A stretch of DNA of 12,603 nucleotides from an uncultured Bacilli bacterium (GCA_947588795.1 CANPZJ010000017.1:1-12603), one strand, 5' to 3'. Shown: positions 1-5,989, counted from the first letter of the stretch. Translations and numbers: made by a program. Notes: generated by a model not told the origin, from the sequence alone.

Positions 1-2
1 AA

Positions 3-50
3 AAAAACTTTATGATTTTTTTTATACCCAAATTTCATAAAGTTTTTCTT
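3..50 (+). terminator. Probable intrinsic terminator of the gene upstream of the window
   Basis: A perfect 13-bp inverted repeat (3-15 against 35-47, arm AAAAACTTTATGA) encloses a 19-nt loop and runs into a T-rich tract. The A-rich left arm would also give a U tract on the opposite strand, so it could act in both directions. The stem is very AT-rich and the loop long, so termination strength is uncertain. No coding sequence of the upstream gene is visible. Confidence 0.45.
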
Positions 51-88
51 TTTATATTATTTTACTCTTTTTTGCTGTCAGTAATAAT

Positions 89-117
89 TTGCAAATAATT
101 TAAATTTAATATATAAT
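89..117 (+). promoter_or_regulatory. Candidate sigma-A promoter for engB
   Basis: TTGCAA (89-94, four of six consensus bases), a 17-bp spacer and a perfect TATAAT (112-117). Transcription would begin near 123-124, right at the ribosome binding site GGCGGTGAT (121-129), giving an unusually short leader. Because of that tight fit, a second promoter upstream or read-through remains possible. Confidence 0.35.
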
Positions 118-134
118 TTAGGCGGTGATTAATT

Positions 135-719
135 ATGCAAATTGAATCGGTTGAAGAACCAATAATTGCAATTAGAGTAAGTCAATATCCTATAGATAAT
201 AAGTGTGAGTTTTTACTATTAGGTAGAAGTAATGTTGGTAAAAGTAGTTTTATTAATACTTTAATTGAAAGAAAAAACTTTGCTCGTACATCATCTAAAC
301 CTGGTAAAACCCAAACATTAAACTTTTATCTCGTTAATAAAAATTTCTATTTAGTAGATGTTCCTGGTTATGGTTATGCTAGTGTATCTAAAGATAAACA
401 AAAGAAATTTGGCATTATGATTGAAAATTATTTACAAACAAGAGAAAATTTAAAACATATTTTCTTACTTATTGATTATCGTCATAAACCAACTGAAGAT
501 GATATATTAATGTATAATTTCTTAAAATATTATAATTTAGATGTGTCTATTGTGGCTACTAAATATGATAAAGTTAGTAAAAATGGTAGAATTAAACAAG
601 ATAAATTGATTAAAGATACATTAAAATTAGGAGAAAATGAAAATTTTCTACCTTTTTCTACTATTACCAAAAAAGGTAGAAATGAAGTATTAGAAATAAT
701 AGAAAGGTTTGTAAAATAG
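135..719 (+). CDS. engB: Ribosome biogenesis GTPase EngB (YsxC/YihA family)
   Basis: Translation-factor-class GTPase needed for late large ribosomal subunit assembly in bacteria; acts in the cytoplasm on the pre-50S particle. The 194-residue length is normal for the family. Visible motifs in order: P-loop GRSNVGKS at 30-37, switch I threonine in PGKTQT at 56-61, G3 DVPGYG at 75-80 (the PGYG form is typical of EngB), G4 TKYDK at 142-146 and the G5 serine near 175. The start is fixed by GGCGGTGAT five bases upstream of the ATG, one mismatch from a perfect anti-16S match. The stop codon overlaps the ribosome binding site of the next gene (prepilin at 731), so the two should be co-transcribed. 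In many Bacilli engB follows clpX/lon; the upstream neighbour cannot be seen here. Confidence 0.96.
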   Translation: MQIESVEEPIIAIRVSQYPIDNKCEFLLLGRSNVGKSSFINTLIERKNFARTSSKPGKTQTLNFYLVNKNFYLVDVPGYGYASVSKDKQKKFGIMIENYLQTRENLKHIFLLIDYRHKPTEDDILMYNFLKYYNLDVSIVATKYDKVSKNGRIKQDKLIKDTLKLGENENFLPFSTITKKGRNEVLEIIERFVK

Positions 720-730
720 GTGAATAAAAT

Positions 731-1165
731 ATGAATAATAAGGGATTTACATTAATGGAACTTTTAGCAGTTGTAGTGTTGCTTGGTATAATAGCAGTTA
801 TTGCAATTCCTGGAATTGGGGCTTTAAATAATACCATTAAAAATAATATGTTAGAGAAGAAGATAGATATTATTGAAGAAGCTGCTACTTTGTATGGAGA
901 AGATAATAAAAATGTTATAATTGAAAGCGCTGCTCGTTATAAAGGATCACCTTGTCAAAATTATATTGTAAGTGATTTAGTACCAAATTATTTAGATAAA
1001 GATAATGAAAATAATTGTTTAACTAGTAGTACTTCTGGCAATGGATGTATAACAGATCCTAGAGATAATAAAAATTATTTAGATAAAGTAAAAGTTATTA
1101 TTTATTATAAAAATAAACGTATTAGTGCTAAATTAGATATGGATAATAATCTTACTTGTAGTTAG
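731..1165 (+). CDS. Type IV pilin-like prepilin (GFTLMEL class)
   Basis: 144-residue prepilin. The leader MNNKG is followed by FTLMELLAVVVLLGIIAVIAIP, written here as motif FTLMEL at 6-11 and a hydrophobic helix to about residue 27. Cleavage is predicted after Gly5, leaving an N-terminal Phe with Glu at mature position +5, as in type IV pilins, pseudopilins and ComGC. The rest is a polar globular domain with four cysteines (75, 96, 106, 143), which could form two disulfides outside the cell. The ribosome binding site AGGTGA (718-723) overlaps the engB stop, and the der start follows 10 bp after its own stop, so the gene sits inside an engB-der operon. No assembly ATPase, platform protein or prepilin peptidase is encoded in the window. 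Whether it belongs to an adhesion pilus, a competence pseudopilus or a secretion system cannot be told from sequence alone. Confidence 0.88.
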   Translation: MNNKGFTLMELLAVVVLLGIIAVIAIPGIGALNNTIKNNMLEKKIDIIEEAATLYGEDNKNVIIESAARYKGSPCQNYIVSDLVPNYLDKDNENNCLTSSTSGNGCITDPRDNKNYLDKVKVIIYYKNKRISAKLDMDNNLTCS

Positions 1166-1175
1166 GAAGTGAAAC

Positions 1176-2480
1176 ATGAAAACAGTCTCTTTAATTGGTA
1201 AACCAAATGTTGGCAAAAGTAGTATATTTAATAGACTTATTAAAGAAAAAAAGTCTATTATTTTAAGTGAGCCAGGAATTACAAGAGATCGTATTTATGG
1301 TAAAGTTGAATACAAGAATAAAAAATTTAATTTAATTGATACTGGTGGTATACATGGAACAGATGATGATTTTAATAAAGATATAATTATGCAAGCAGAA
1401 CTTGCAATAGATGAATCTGATTTAATTTTATTTGTCGTAGATGGCCTAGTTAATATAGATGATGCTGATAAAAAAGTTCGTAATATGTTAAAAAAGAGTG
1501 GTAAAGAAGTTATTGTTTTAGTAAATAAAATAGATAATGAAAAAAGAAAAGATAATATATATGCTTACTATGAACTTGGTTTTGAAACTATTTTACCAGT
1601 ATCAGCGGAACATAATTTAGGCTTTAATGAACTTCTAGATTTAATAACTAAAGATATAAAAGAAGTAGAAGAACAAGATGAGGATATTTTAAAATTTTGT
1701 TTTATTGGAAGACCTAATGTTGGTAAATCTTCCCTAATAAATGCTTTATTAAATGAAGATAGGGCAATAGTTAGTGAAGTAGCAGGTACTACTAGAGATG
1801 CTGTTGATACGAGATTTACTTATGATAAAAATGATTATATTGTTATAGATACAGCAGGTATGCGAAAAAAAGGACGTATCTATGAAACAGTAGAAAAATA
1901 TAGTTTACTTCGTAGTATGAAAGCAATTGACAGGAGTGATGTTTGTGTCTTAGTAATTGATGCATCAACAGGTATTATTGAGCATGATAAACACATTCTA
2001 TCTTATGCGATGGATGCTGGTAAAGGAATAGTTATCTGTGTTAATAAATGGGATACGGTAAAAGATCCAGATGCCGAAATAAAAAAATGGAAAACCGAAT
2101 TAGAAGTATATTTTAAATTTGTTCCTTATATTAATTTTGTGTTTACTAGTGCTAAAACTAAAAAAAGATTACATACTTTAATGCCAGAAGTAATAAAAGC
2201 ATATGAAAATAATAGTAAGGAAATAAAGACAAGTTTACTTAATGATGTTATAACTGATGCCGTATCTTTACATGAACCACCTTCTTATAAAGGCAAAAGA
2301 TTAAAGATATATTTTGTCAGTCAAACAGGTAGTAAACCTCCTAAGTTTACATTTAATGTCAATAATAAAAACTTAGTACATTTTAGTTATGAAAGATATT
2401 TAGAAAACAAGATAAGAGAGGCATTTGACCTAGAAGGAACACCAATTATTTTACAATTTAAAAATAGAAGTGATGAATAA
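1176..2480 (+). CDS. der: Ribosome-assembly GTPase Der (EngA)
   Basis: Essential double-GTPase that matures the 50S subunit by binding 23S rRNA. Domain order over 434 residues: GTPase domain 1 with GKPNVGKS at 8-15, switch threonine 36, DTGG 55-58, NKID 117-120 and SAE 143-145; an acidic linker near 163-171; GTPase domain 2 with GRPNVGKS at 178-185, TT 205-206, DTAG 225-228, NKWD 290-293 and SAK 325-327; and a C-terminal KH-like domain from about 350 to 430. All catalytic motifs are intact and the length is standard. The ribosome binding site AGGAAGTGA (1164-1172) begins inside the stop codon of the preceding prepilin gene. The stop codon lies within the loop of an intrinsic terminator, so der is the last gene of the operon. 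Confidence 0.97.
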   Translation: MKTVSLIGKPNVGKSSIFNRLIKEKKSIILSEPGITRDRIYGKVEYKNKKFNLIDTGGIHGTDDDFNKDIIMQAELAIDESDLILFVVDGLVNIDDADKKVRNMLKKSGKEVIVLVNKIDNEKRKDNIYAYYELGFETILPVSAEHNLGFNELLDLITKDIKEVEEQDEDILKFCFIGRPNVGKSSLINALLNEDRAIVSEVAGTTRDAVDTRFTYDKNDYIVIDTAGMRKKGRIYETVEKYSLLRSMKAIDRSDVCVLVIDASTGIIEHDKHILSYAMDAGKGIVICVNKWDTVKDPDAEIKKWKTELEVYFKFVPYINFVFTSAKTKKRLHTLMPEVIKAYENNSKEIKTSLLNDVITDAVSLHEPPSYKGKRLKIYFVSQTGSKPPKFTFNVNNKNLVHFSYERYLENKIREAFDLEGTPIILQFKNRSDE

Positions 2481-2508
2481 AAATTTCGCTTCTTTTTCAT
2501 TTTTTGGC
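2466..2508 (+). terminator. Intrinsic terminator overlapping the end of der
   Basis: An 8-bp stem (AGAAGTGA 2466-2473 with TCGCTTCT 2486-2493, one G-U pair) has a 12-nt loop that contains the der stop codon and is followed by TTTT, CA and TTTTTT. It closes the engB-pilin-der operon. Confidence 0.7.
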
Positions 2509-2517
2509 TTAAAAATA

Positions 2518-2546
2518 TTGACACTAATTTCATTTTTTTGTAGAAT
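2518..2546 (+). promoter_or_regulatory. Strong sigma-A promoter for the SipW/TasA-like gene
   Basis: Perfect TTGACA (2518-2523), 17-bp spacer and TAGAAT (2541-2546, five of six). Start of transcription expected near 2553, leaving a leader of about 59 nt. This is the best promoter in the window and suggests a highly expressed product. Confidence 0.75.
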
Positions 2547-2564
2547 TAAATTAGAAATATAGAG

Positions 2565-2587
2565 AATAGTATTTCGGAAATATTATT
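2565..2587 (+). promoter_or_regulatory. Stem-loop in the mRNA leader of the SipW/TasA-like gene
   Basis: AATAGTATTT (2565-2574) pairs with AAATATTATT (2578-2587) over 10 bp with one G-U pair, around the 3-nt loop CGG. It lies about 12 nt from the predicted 5' end and ends before the ribosome binding site. A 5' stem near the cap-free end commonly protects Gram-positive mRNAs from decay; that role is inferred. Confidence 0.45.
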
Positions 2588-2611
2588 AAAATGGAAGGGA
2601 GGGAAATATAA

Positions 2612-3340
2612 ATGGATAAGAAGAATACAATGTTATTAACAGTTATCGCTGTTGCTACATTATTAGTTGCCGTAGTAGGAGCTACATTTGCATATTTCGC
2701 AATCGGAGCAACTGCTGAAAATAATGCTAAAACAACTATTACTGGTAGTACAGAAAATGCTCAAGTAGGTACTGTTGCATTAACTGGTAACAATGATATT
2801 AATATGGCATTAACAGCTGAAGATATGTCATTAGCTAATAAAGGACATACTTTTTATGCAAAAGGTGATGGTACTGCAGTAATTGACAGCGAACAAAAAT
2901 TAACAATTGGTACAGCTACTCTTACTGGTGGAAGTTCAGGTGTTGTATACAAATGTATTGCAAAATATACAATAACATATGATGATACTGATTTAGGAGC
3001 AATTACTTGGTCAGATGGTACAAGCGATCAAGAAGCATTAGGTGATGATGGAGCAGTATTAAAACTTTCTGCAAAAGAGGGTAGTACTATTGAAATACCA
3101 TCAGATTTACAAACAATTAAATTAAAAGAGTTAGCTTCTAATAAAACTAAATCTGGTAATATTACTTTCACAATAACTGGTAATGGTAGTTCAGTAACAT
3201 CAGAACTTCAAGCTTCATTAGCAATTGCAAATAGTGAAAAAGAACAACAAGGTAGATTAGCAAATAAAAAATTCACAATAACTTTTGAAACAGATGAAGA
3301 AAATGGATTTACTTGTGATACCGTATCAGCTGGTGATTAA
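2612..3340 (+). CDS. Secreted SipW/TasA-like surface protein, function unknown
   Basis: 242 residues. The N-terminus has a short charged segment (MDKKNT), then a hydrophobic stretch from 7 to about 24 and the motif ATFAYFA (24-30). This resembles the signal sequences of SipW-processed TasA/camelysin-like proteins (typically LA/TLAYF followed by a Ser/Thr-rich mature part). The mature region is rich in Thr, Ser, Gly, Asn and Asp with alternating hydrophobics, looks all-beta, and has only two cysteines (115, 235), which could pair. No catalytic motif is seen. It has its own strong promoter, leader hairpin, a strong ribosome binding site (GGAAGGGAGGG, 2593-2603) and a terminator, so it is an independently and probably abundantly expressed exported protein. 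A fibre or coat subunit is the favoured guess; no sipW-like peptidase gene is nearby. Recognition rests on the signal motif alone, so the family call is tentative. Confidence 0.6.
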   Translation: MDKKNTMLLTVIAVATLLVAVVGATFAYFAIGATAENNAKTTITGSTENAQVGTVALTGNNDINMALTAEDMSLANKGHTFYAKGDGTAVIDSEQKLTIGTATLTGGSSGVVYKCIAKYTITYDDTDLGAITWSDGTSDQEALGDDGAVLKLSAKEGSTIEIPSDLQTIKLKELASNKTKSGNITFTITGNGSSVTSELQASLAIANSEKEQQGRLANKKFTITFETDEENGFTCDTVSAGD

Positions 3341-3374
3341 GTAATATATTATTAAATAGTTAAATTATATAATT

Positions 3375-3401
3375 AAAGAAGTTGGAATGACTTCTTTTTT
3401 T
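3375..3401 (+). terminator. Intrinsic terminator after the SipW/TasA-like gene
   Basis: Stem AAAGAAGT (3375-3382) with ACTTCTTT (3390-3397), 7-nt loop, continuing into a run of T residues to 3401. A clear terminator 34 bp after the stop codon. Confidence 0.85.
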
Positions 3402-3462
3402 AATGCTATGAATATAGCAAATTCAAAAAGAGATAAAAACAATTAATTGAATTAAATTAAAA

Positions 3463-3491
3463 TTGTCAAAAGTGTTGGGCTTTTTTATTCT
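3463..3491 (+). promoter_or_regulatory. Weak candidate promoter left of the IS
   Basis: TTGTCA (3463-3468, five of six), 17-bp spacer and TATTCT (3486-3491, four of six). If real, it pointed toward the reading frame at 4875 before the IS inserted about 30 bp downstream of its start point. Otherwise the interval 3402-3519 holds only a 6-bp inverted repeat at 3404-3419 and AT-rich DNA. Confidence 0.3.
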
Positions 3492-3519
3492 GATTTTGTT
3501 ATTTAGTCTTATTTTTTTA

Positions 3520-3527
3520 TATTTTTT
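3520..3527. repeat. Target-site duplication, left copy (TATTTTTT)
   Basis: TATTTTTT directly abuts the left terminal inverted repeat and is repeated exactly at 4797-4804 beside the right one. Eight bases is the duplication length of IS1595-family elements. Because the TIR begins with T, the boundary could slip by one base. Confidence 0.85.
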
Positions 3528-3553
3528 TGCTGTGTATTAGATATGAGGTGATG
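3528..3553 (+). repeat. Left terminal inverted repeat of the IS
   Basis: Begins TGCTGTGTATTAGAT and ends GAGGTGATG. It matches the reverse complement of 4771-4796 at 25 of 26 bases (A against T at 3543). The last codons and the stop of the transposase (3537-3539) lie inside this repeat. Confidence 0.93.
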
Positions 3554-4607
3554 GAGAAAAATTATAATCAGCATAAATATTATAAATATCAATTGGAAAA
3601 TCCATAGAGTAAATGTCAGAAATTTTTATATATGATTTTCTACTAAGTGCATAATTCATAAGTACTTGTGGTTGTTCTAAAATTTCTATACTATATGTTA
3701 AATATTTTTGATATACAAACCAATCTAAATATTGTTGTAAATGTTTAGTTGATACTCCAGCAAAACTTTTTAAAAACAAATCTAAATTTGAATGTAAAGC
3801 ATTTATTTCTGATAAATTATAACCATTCAAATTTTTATATGTACCAGATTTTACTTGTTCTAATTTTATTCTATTATTAGTGCAAAACTTTTCATATGAT
3901 GATTTGCAGTCTGTTATCATTATACAATTTTTTTCAAGATGATTATCAAAGGCTTTTTCAACCATTTTTGTAGTTATAGAACCATTACCTACTATCTTAA
4001 AATATATATTATCATTTTCATCTATCGCTGAAGCTATACATATTTGATGGTCACTTATTCCTCTTTTTGAACCGCCTTGTGATTTTCTTGGCTTAGAAAA
4101 TCTTGGCATTTGTTGTGGTTTTGTACCTTTTAAATTAATTGATTCATACTTTTCATCGCATTGTATTTCTCCTGATAATTTTCTGTTTTCTCTAAATATA
4201 GAAAGCGCATTCAATACTTTATGTCTCATTCCAAAAATTGTGTTTTTATTTAATTGTAATTTAGCAGCTGTTTTTCTAATAGATAATTTATCACTCATAC
4301 ATTTAAAAAATTCTAACCAAATTTTGTATGTTAATTTACTATTATTGCTTAATGTATTTGTTGTATCACAAAATCTATGTAAGCATTCTTTACATTTATA
4401 TCTTTGAACACCTTTTTTAGAATGACCATTTTTTACAATGCTAATTGATTTACAAAATGGGCAATAAATTTTTTTCTTTTCTCGATTCACTAATTTAGAT
4501 AAAGTGCTTTTTTCATTTTCTTTTATTCCTAAAATACTTTCTAAGAATTTTATTGTTTTTTCTATTTCATCTGGTAATAAATCTTTTACTTCAATTTCTT
4601 TTATCAT
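3537..4607 (-). CDS. IS1595-family transposase (ISXO2-like DDE domain)
   Basis: 356-residue DDE-type transposase. An N-terminal zinc ribbon has CPFC (49-52) and CKEC (72-75). A helix-turn-helix-like segment follows at about 104-128 (LSIRKTAAKLQLNKNT). The catalytic core has a first Asp at 151 in GEIQCDEKYE (146-155), a second Asp at 233 in ITDCKSSY, and N269 in INALHS as the probable third position, 36 residues after D233; IS1595 relatives often carry Asn there instead of Glu. The C-terminal segment FAGVSTKHLQQYLDWFVY (282-299) is typical of the family. The start ATG is supported by GAAGG six bases upstream (4618-4614). The frame is uninterrupted and the stop lies within the left TIR. Expression may be limited by the attenuator-like leader at 4619-4729. 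Confidence 0.92.
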   Translation of the reverse strand: MIKEIEVKDLLPDEIEKTIKFLESILGIKENEKSTLSKLVNREKKKIYCPFCKSISIVKNGHSKKGVQRYKCKECLHRFCDTTNTLSNNSKLTYKIWLEFFKCMSDKLSIRKTAAKLQLNKNTIFGMRHKVLNALSIFRENRKLSGEIQCDEKYESINLKGTKPQQMPRFSKPRKSQGGSKRGISDHQICIASAIDENDNIYFKIVGNGSITTKMVEKAFDNHLEKNCIMITDCKSSYEKFCTNNRIKLEQVKSGTYKNLNGYNLSEINALHSNLDLFLKSFAGVSTKHLQQYLDWFVYQKYLTYSIEILEQPQVLMNYALSRKSYIKISDIYSMDFPIDIYNIYADYNFSPSPHI

Positions 4608-4618
4608 AATAAACCTTC

Positions 4619-4729
4619 AAAAAAGTATCCTTAACTAACCAATCTATCAAATTACATTTGTTGAAGATGAATTTAATATTTTTGATTGGTTAGTTAAGGA
4701 TACTCTTTCTATTAAATTCATCTTCAACA
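4619..4729 (-). promoter_or_regulatory. Interleaved inverted repeats forming an attenuator-like transposase leader
   Basis: Two perfect inverted repeats interleave. Repeat A is 21 bp (4624-4644 with 4684-4704) and repeat B is 20 bp (4659-4678 with 4710-4729). On the transposase transcript the arms come in the order B', A', B, A, so the early hairpin B':B encloses A' and the late hairpin A':A encloses B; the two cannot both form as simple hairpins. The A':A stem runs straight into six U residues (4624-4619) and ends just before the GAAGG ribosome binding site, the arrangement of an intrinsic terminator. B':B would then be the antiterminator. The pairing is seen directly; the regulatory role is inference. 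Confidence 0.6.
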
Positions 4730-4734
4730 TATAT

Positions 4735-4743
4735 ATCATACCA
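4735..4743 (-). promoter_or_regulatory. Candidate extended -10 promoter of the transposase
   Basis: Read on the minus strand, TGGTATGAT provides a TG extension plus TATGAT (-10 at 4740-4735). No good -35 box is visible at the usual distance, but extended -10 promoters can do without one. Transcription would start near 4728, placing arm B' at the very 5' end of the mRNA. Confidence 0.4.
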
Positions 4744-4770
4744 TATCTTTTTATATTTTTGTATTGTTTT

Positions 4771-4796
4771 CATCACCTCAAATCTAATACACAGCA
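4771..4796 (-). repeat. Right terminal inverted repeat of the IS
   Basis: Ends with AATACACAGCA against the target duplication and is the reverse complement of 3528-3553 with a single mismatch. Confidence 0.93.
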
Positions 4797-4804
4797 TATT
4801 TTTT
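4797..4804. repeat. Target-site duplication, right copy (TATTTTTT)
   Basis: Exact copy of 3520-3527. Together they let the uninterrupted pre-insertion site be reconstructed. Confidence 0.85.
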
Positions 4805-4874
4805 TAAAAAAGTTTTCTGAAAAAAAGGAAATCGAAGAAAAAAAGCAAATAATATATATAGAAGGAGGAAAAAT

Positions 4875-4919
4875 ATGAATAAAAAATTAAATGTAAATAA
4901 CAAAAGTATTAAAAGTTGA
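4875..4919 (+). CDS. 14-codon reading frame with a strong ribosome binding site, unknown
   Basis: The frame encodes MNKKLNVNNKSIKS. It is preceded by GAAGGAGG (4861-4868) at the ideal distance of six bases, which is as good a ribosome binding site as any in the window. Nothing in the peptide is recognisable, and it ends in TGA, a stop that none of the 14 confident genes use. It may be the 5' remnant of a decayed gene whose promoter (3463-3491) was displaced by the IS, or a real micropeptide. No continuation is seen in other frames downstream. A second 14-codon frame (5021-5065) overlaps the next gene's start but lacks its own ribosome binding site. Confidence 0.28.
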   Translation: MNKKLNVNNKSIKS

Positions 4920-4955
4920 TTTATTTAAAATGATGCTATAAAAAAGTAAGAAAAC

Positions 4956-4986
4956 TTCAATTGTCTAGTAATACTAGACAATTGAA
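4956..4986. promoter_or_regulatory. 31-bp perfect palindrome upstream of the Bro-N/DinD-like gene
   Basis: TTCAATTGTCTAGTA (4956-4970) and its exact complement (4972-4986) flank a single central A. A symmetry this long with no loop is more like an operator for a dimeric repressor than a hairpin terminator, and no T run follows on the plus strand. A weak promoter could sit within it (TTGTCT 4961-4966, 17 bp, GAAAAT 4984-4989), in which case a bound repressor would block transcription of the gene starting at 5062. The rest of 4987-5061 shows only the ribosome binding site GGGAGGT (5047-5053). Confidence 0.5.
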
Positions 4987-5061
4987 AATAAGTGCAAAAT
5001 AATAAGGATTATATGACTATATGCAATTAGAAAAATTTAATAATTTGGGAGGTTTTGAAAA

Positions 5062-5922
5062 ATGAATAAAGAAAAAATGCAATTAGTAAATAAGTTATTT
5101 AATAATGAAACTATTAGAACAGTATGGGATAAGGAGCAAGAGAAATATTATGTTAGTGTGGTTGATATTGTCGGAGTTGTATCAGAAAGCAAAGATAAGC
5201 AAGCATACTGGCGAAAGTTGAAACAACGACTTAAAGATGAAGGAAATGAAACCGTGACAAATTGTCACGCTTTGAAATTAAAAGCACCAGATGGTAAATA
5301 TCGTATGACTGATGTATGCGATATTGAAGGTATGTTTAGAATAATTGAATCAATTCCATCCAAAAATGCCGAACCAATTAAAAGATGGCTTGCCCATTTA
5401 GGTAGTGAAAGAATAGATGAAGTATTTGATCCATCTATTGCTATGCAAAGAGCGATTGATTTATACAGAGAAAAAGGTTATGATGAGGCTTGGATTACAA
5501 GAAGAATAAAAGCCTTACAAGATAGAAAAAAATTAACTGATGTGTGGAAAGAAAATGGTATAGTAGAAGAAAAAGAATATGCTATATTAACCAATGAAAT
5601 ATATAAGACGTGGTCTGGAATGACCGCAAAAGAATATAAAGAGTATAAAGGGTTAAGACAAGAAAGTTTAAGAGATAATATGGATAGTTTAGAGATATCT
5701 TTAAGTGATATTAGTGAAGAGGTAACTAAAAGACTAGCTCAAAAAAATAGACCACTAGGCTTAAAAGAAAACATAAAAGTAGCAAGGCAAGGTGGTCAAG
5801 TGGCTAAAAATACTAGAACTGAAATAGAAAATATACTTGAAGAATCTGTTGTTACAAAAAATAACAAATTAAATTATGAATATATGGATGAAAAACTTTT
5901 AGAAGAAAATATTGAAAAATAG
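5062..5922 (+). CDS. Bro-N/DinD-like protein (phage antirepressor-type)
   Basis: 286 residues in two parts. The N-terminal part (about 15-115) is a Bro-N-like domain: VSVVDIVGVVS at 31-41, AYWRKLKQRLKDEGNE at 48-63, TNCHALKL at 66-73, DGKYRMTDVCD at 77-87 and the FRIIESIPS / EPIKRWLAHLG pair at 92-114. The C-terminal part (about 187-268) carries the MTAKEYKEYKGL, ESLRDNM and NIKVARQGGQVAKNTR elements characteristic of DNA-damage-inducible protein D (DinD) and related orphan antirepressor-like proteins. Bro-N proteins act on DNA or on phage repressors; E. coli DinD is SOS-induced and inhibits RecA filament activity. Which applies here is unknown. The start is supported by GGGAGGT eight bases upstream. 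There are no phage genes next to it, so it is a lone accessory gene. Codons 62-72 are echoed in the downstream intergenic DNA, and the 31-bp palindrome upstream is a candidate operator. Confidence 0.82.
   Translation: MNKEKMQLVNKLFNNETIRTVWDKEQEKYYVSVVDIVGVVSESKDKQAYWRKLKQRLKDEGNETVTNCHALKLKAPDGKYRMTDVCDIEGMFRIIESIPSKNAEPIKRWLAHLGSERIDEVFDPSIAMQRAIDLYREKGYDEAWITRRIKALQDRKKLTDVWKENGIVEEKEYAILTNEIYKTWSGMTAKEYKEYKGLRQESLRDNMDSLEISLSDISEEVTKRLAQKNRPLGLKENIKVARQGGQVAKNTRTEIENILEESVVTKNNKLNYEYMDEKLLEENIEK
5246..5278 (+). repeat. In-gene copy of a 33-bp repeat with palindromic core
   Basis: Covers codons 62-72 (NETVTNCHALK) of the Bro-N/DinD-like gene. It includes the perfect palindrome GTGACAA-A-TTGTCAC (5254-5268) and matches 5949-5981 at 31 of 33 bases, in the same orientation. 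Confidence 0.85.
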
Positions 5923-5948
5923 AAAAAATATATAATTAATATAAGTTG

Positions 5949-5981
5949 ATGAAACCGTGACAAATTGTAACGATTTGAAAT
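5949..5981 (+). repeat. Downstream copy of the 33-bp repeat
   Basis: Differs from the in-gene copy at two bases (C to A at two positions, reducing the palindrome's symmetry). In the corresponding frame it would read DETVTNCNDLK. It lies 27 bp after the gene's stop codon and codes for nothing in its present setting. Confidence 0.85.
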
Positions 5982-5989
5982 ATATGGAA

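Larger units (their letters stand above)
3528..4796 (-). mobile_element. Complete IS1595-family insertion sequence, 1269 bp
   Basis: The element is bounded by terminal inverted repeats 3528-3553 and 4771-4796 that match at 25 of 26 positions, and is flanked by exact 8-bp direct repeats TATTTTTT. It carries one intact transposase gene on the minus strand and a roughly 120-nt transcribed leader with two interleaved inverted repeats. Intact ends, duplicated target and uninterrupted gene indicate a recent, probably still mobile insertion. It landed in AT-rich intergenic DNA behind a terminator and broke no recognisable large gene, though it may have separated a weak promoter (3463-3491) from a short frame at 4875. 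Confidence 0.93.

Noticed and set aside
4647..4721. 24-codon minus-strand leader peptide within the transposase leader (ATG at 4721)
   Set aside because: It would fit a translation-controlled attenuator, but GAAG directly touches the ATG with no spacing, the frame ends in TGA, and the peptide shows no runs of a regulatory codon. Kept only as a possibility.
5021..5065. 14-codon frame ending on the start codon of the Bro-N/DinD-like gene
   Set aside because: No ribosome binding site at a usable distance, ends in TGA, and contains the next gene's ribosome binding site; most likely chance.
5062..5922. Prophage region
   Set aside because: Apart from one antirepressor-type gene there are no integrase, structural, lysis or attachment-site signals in the window.
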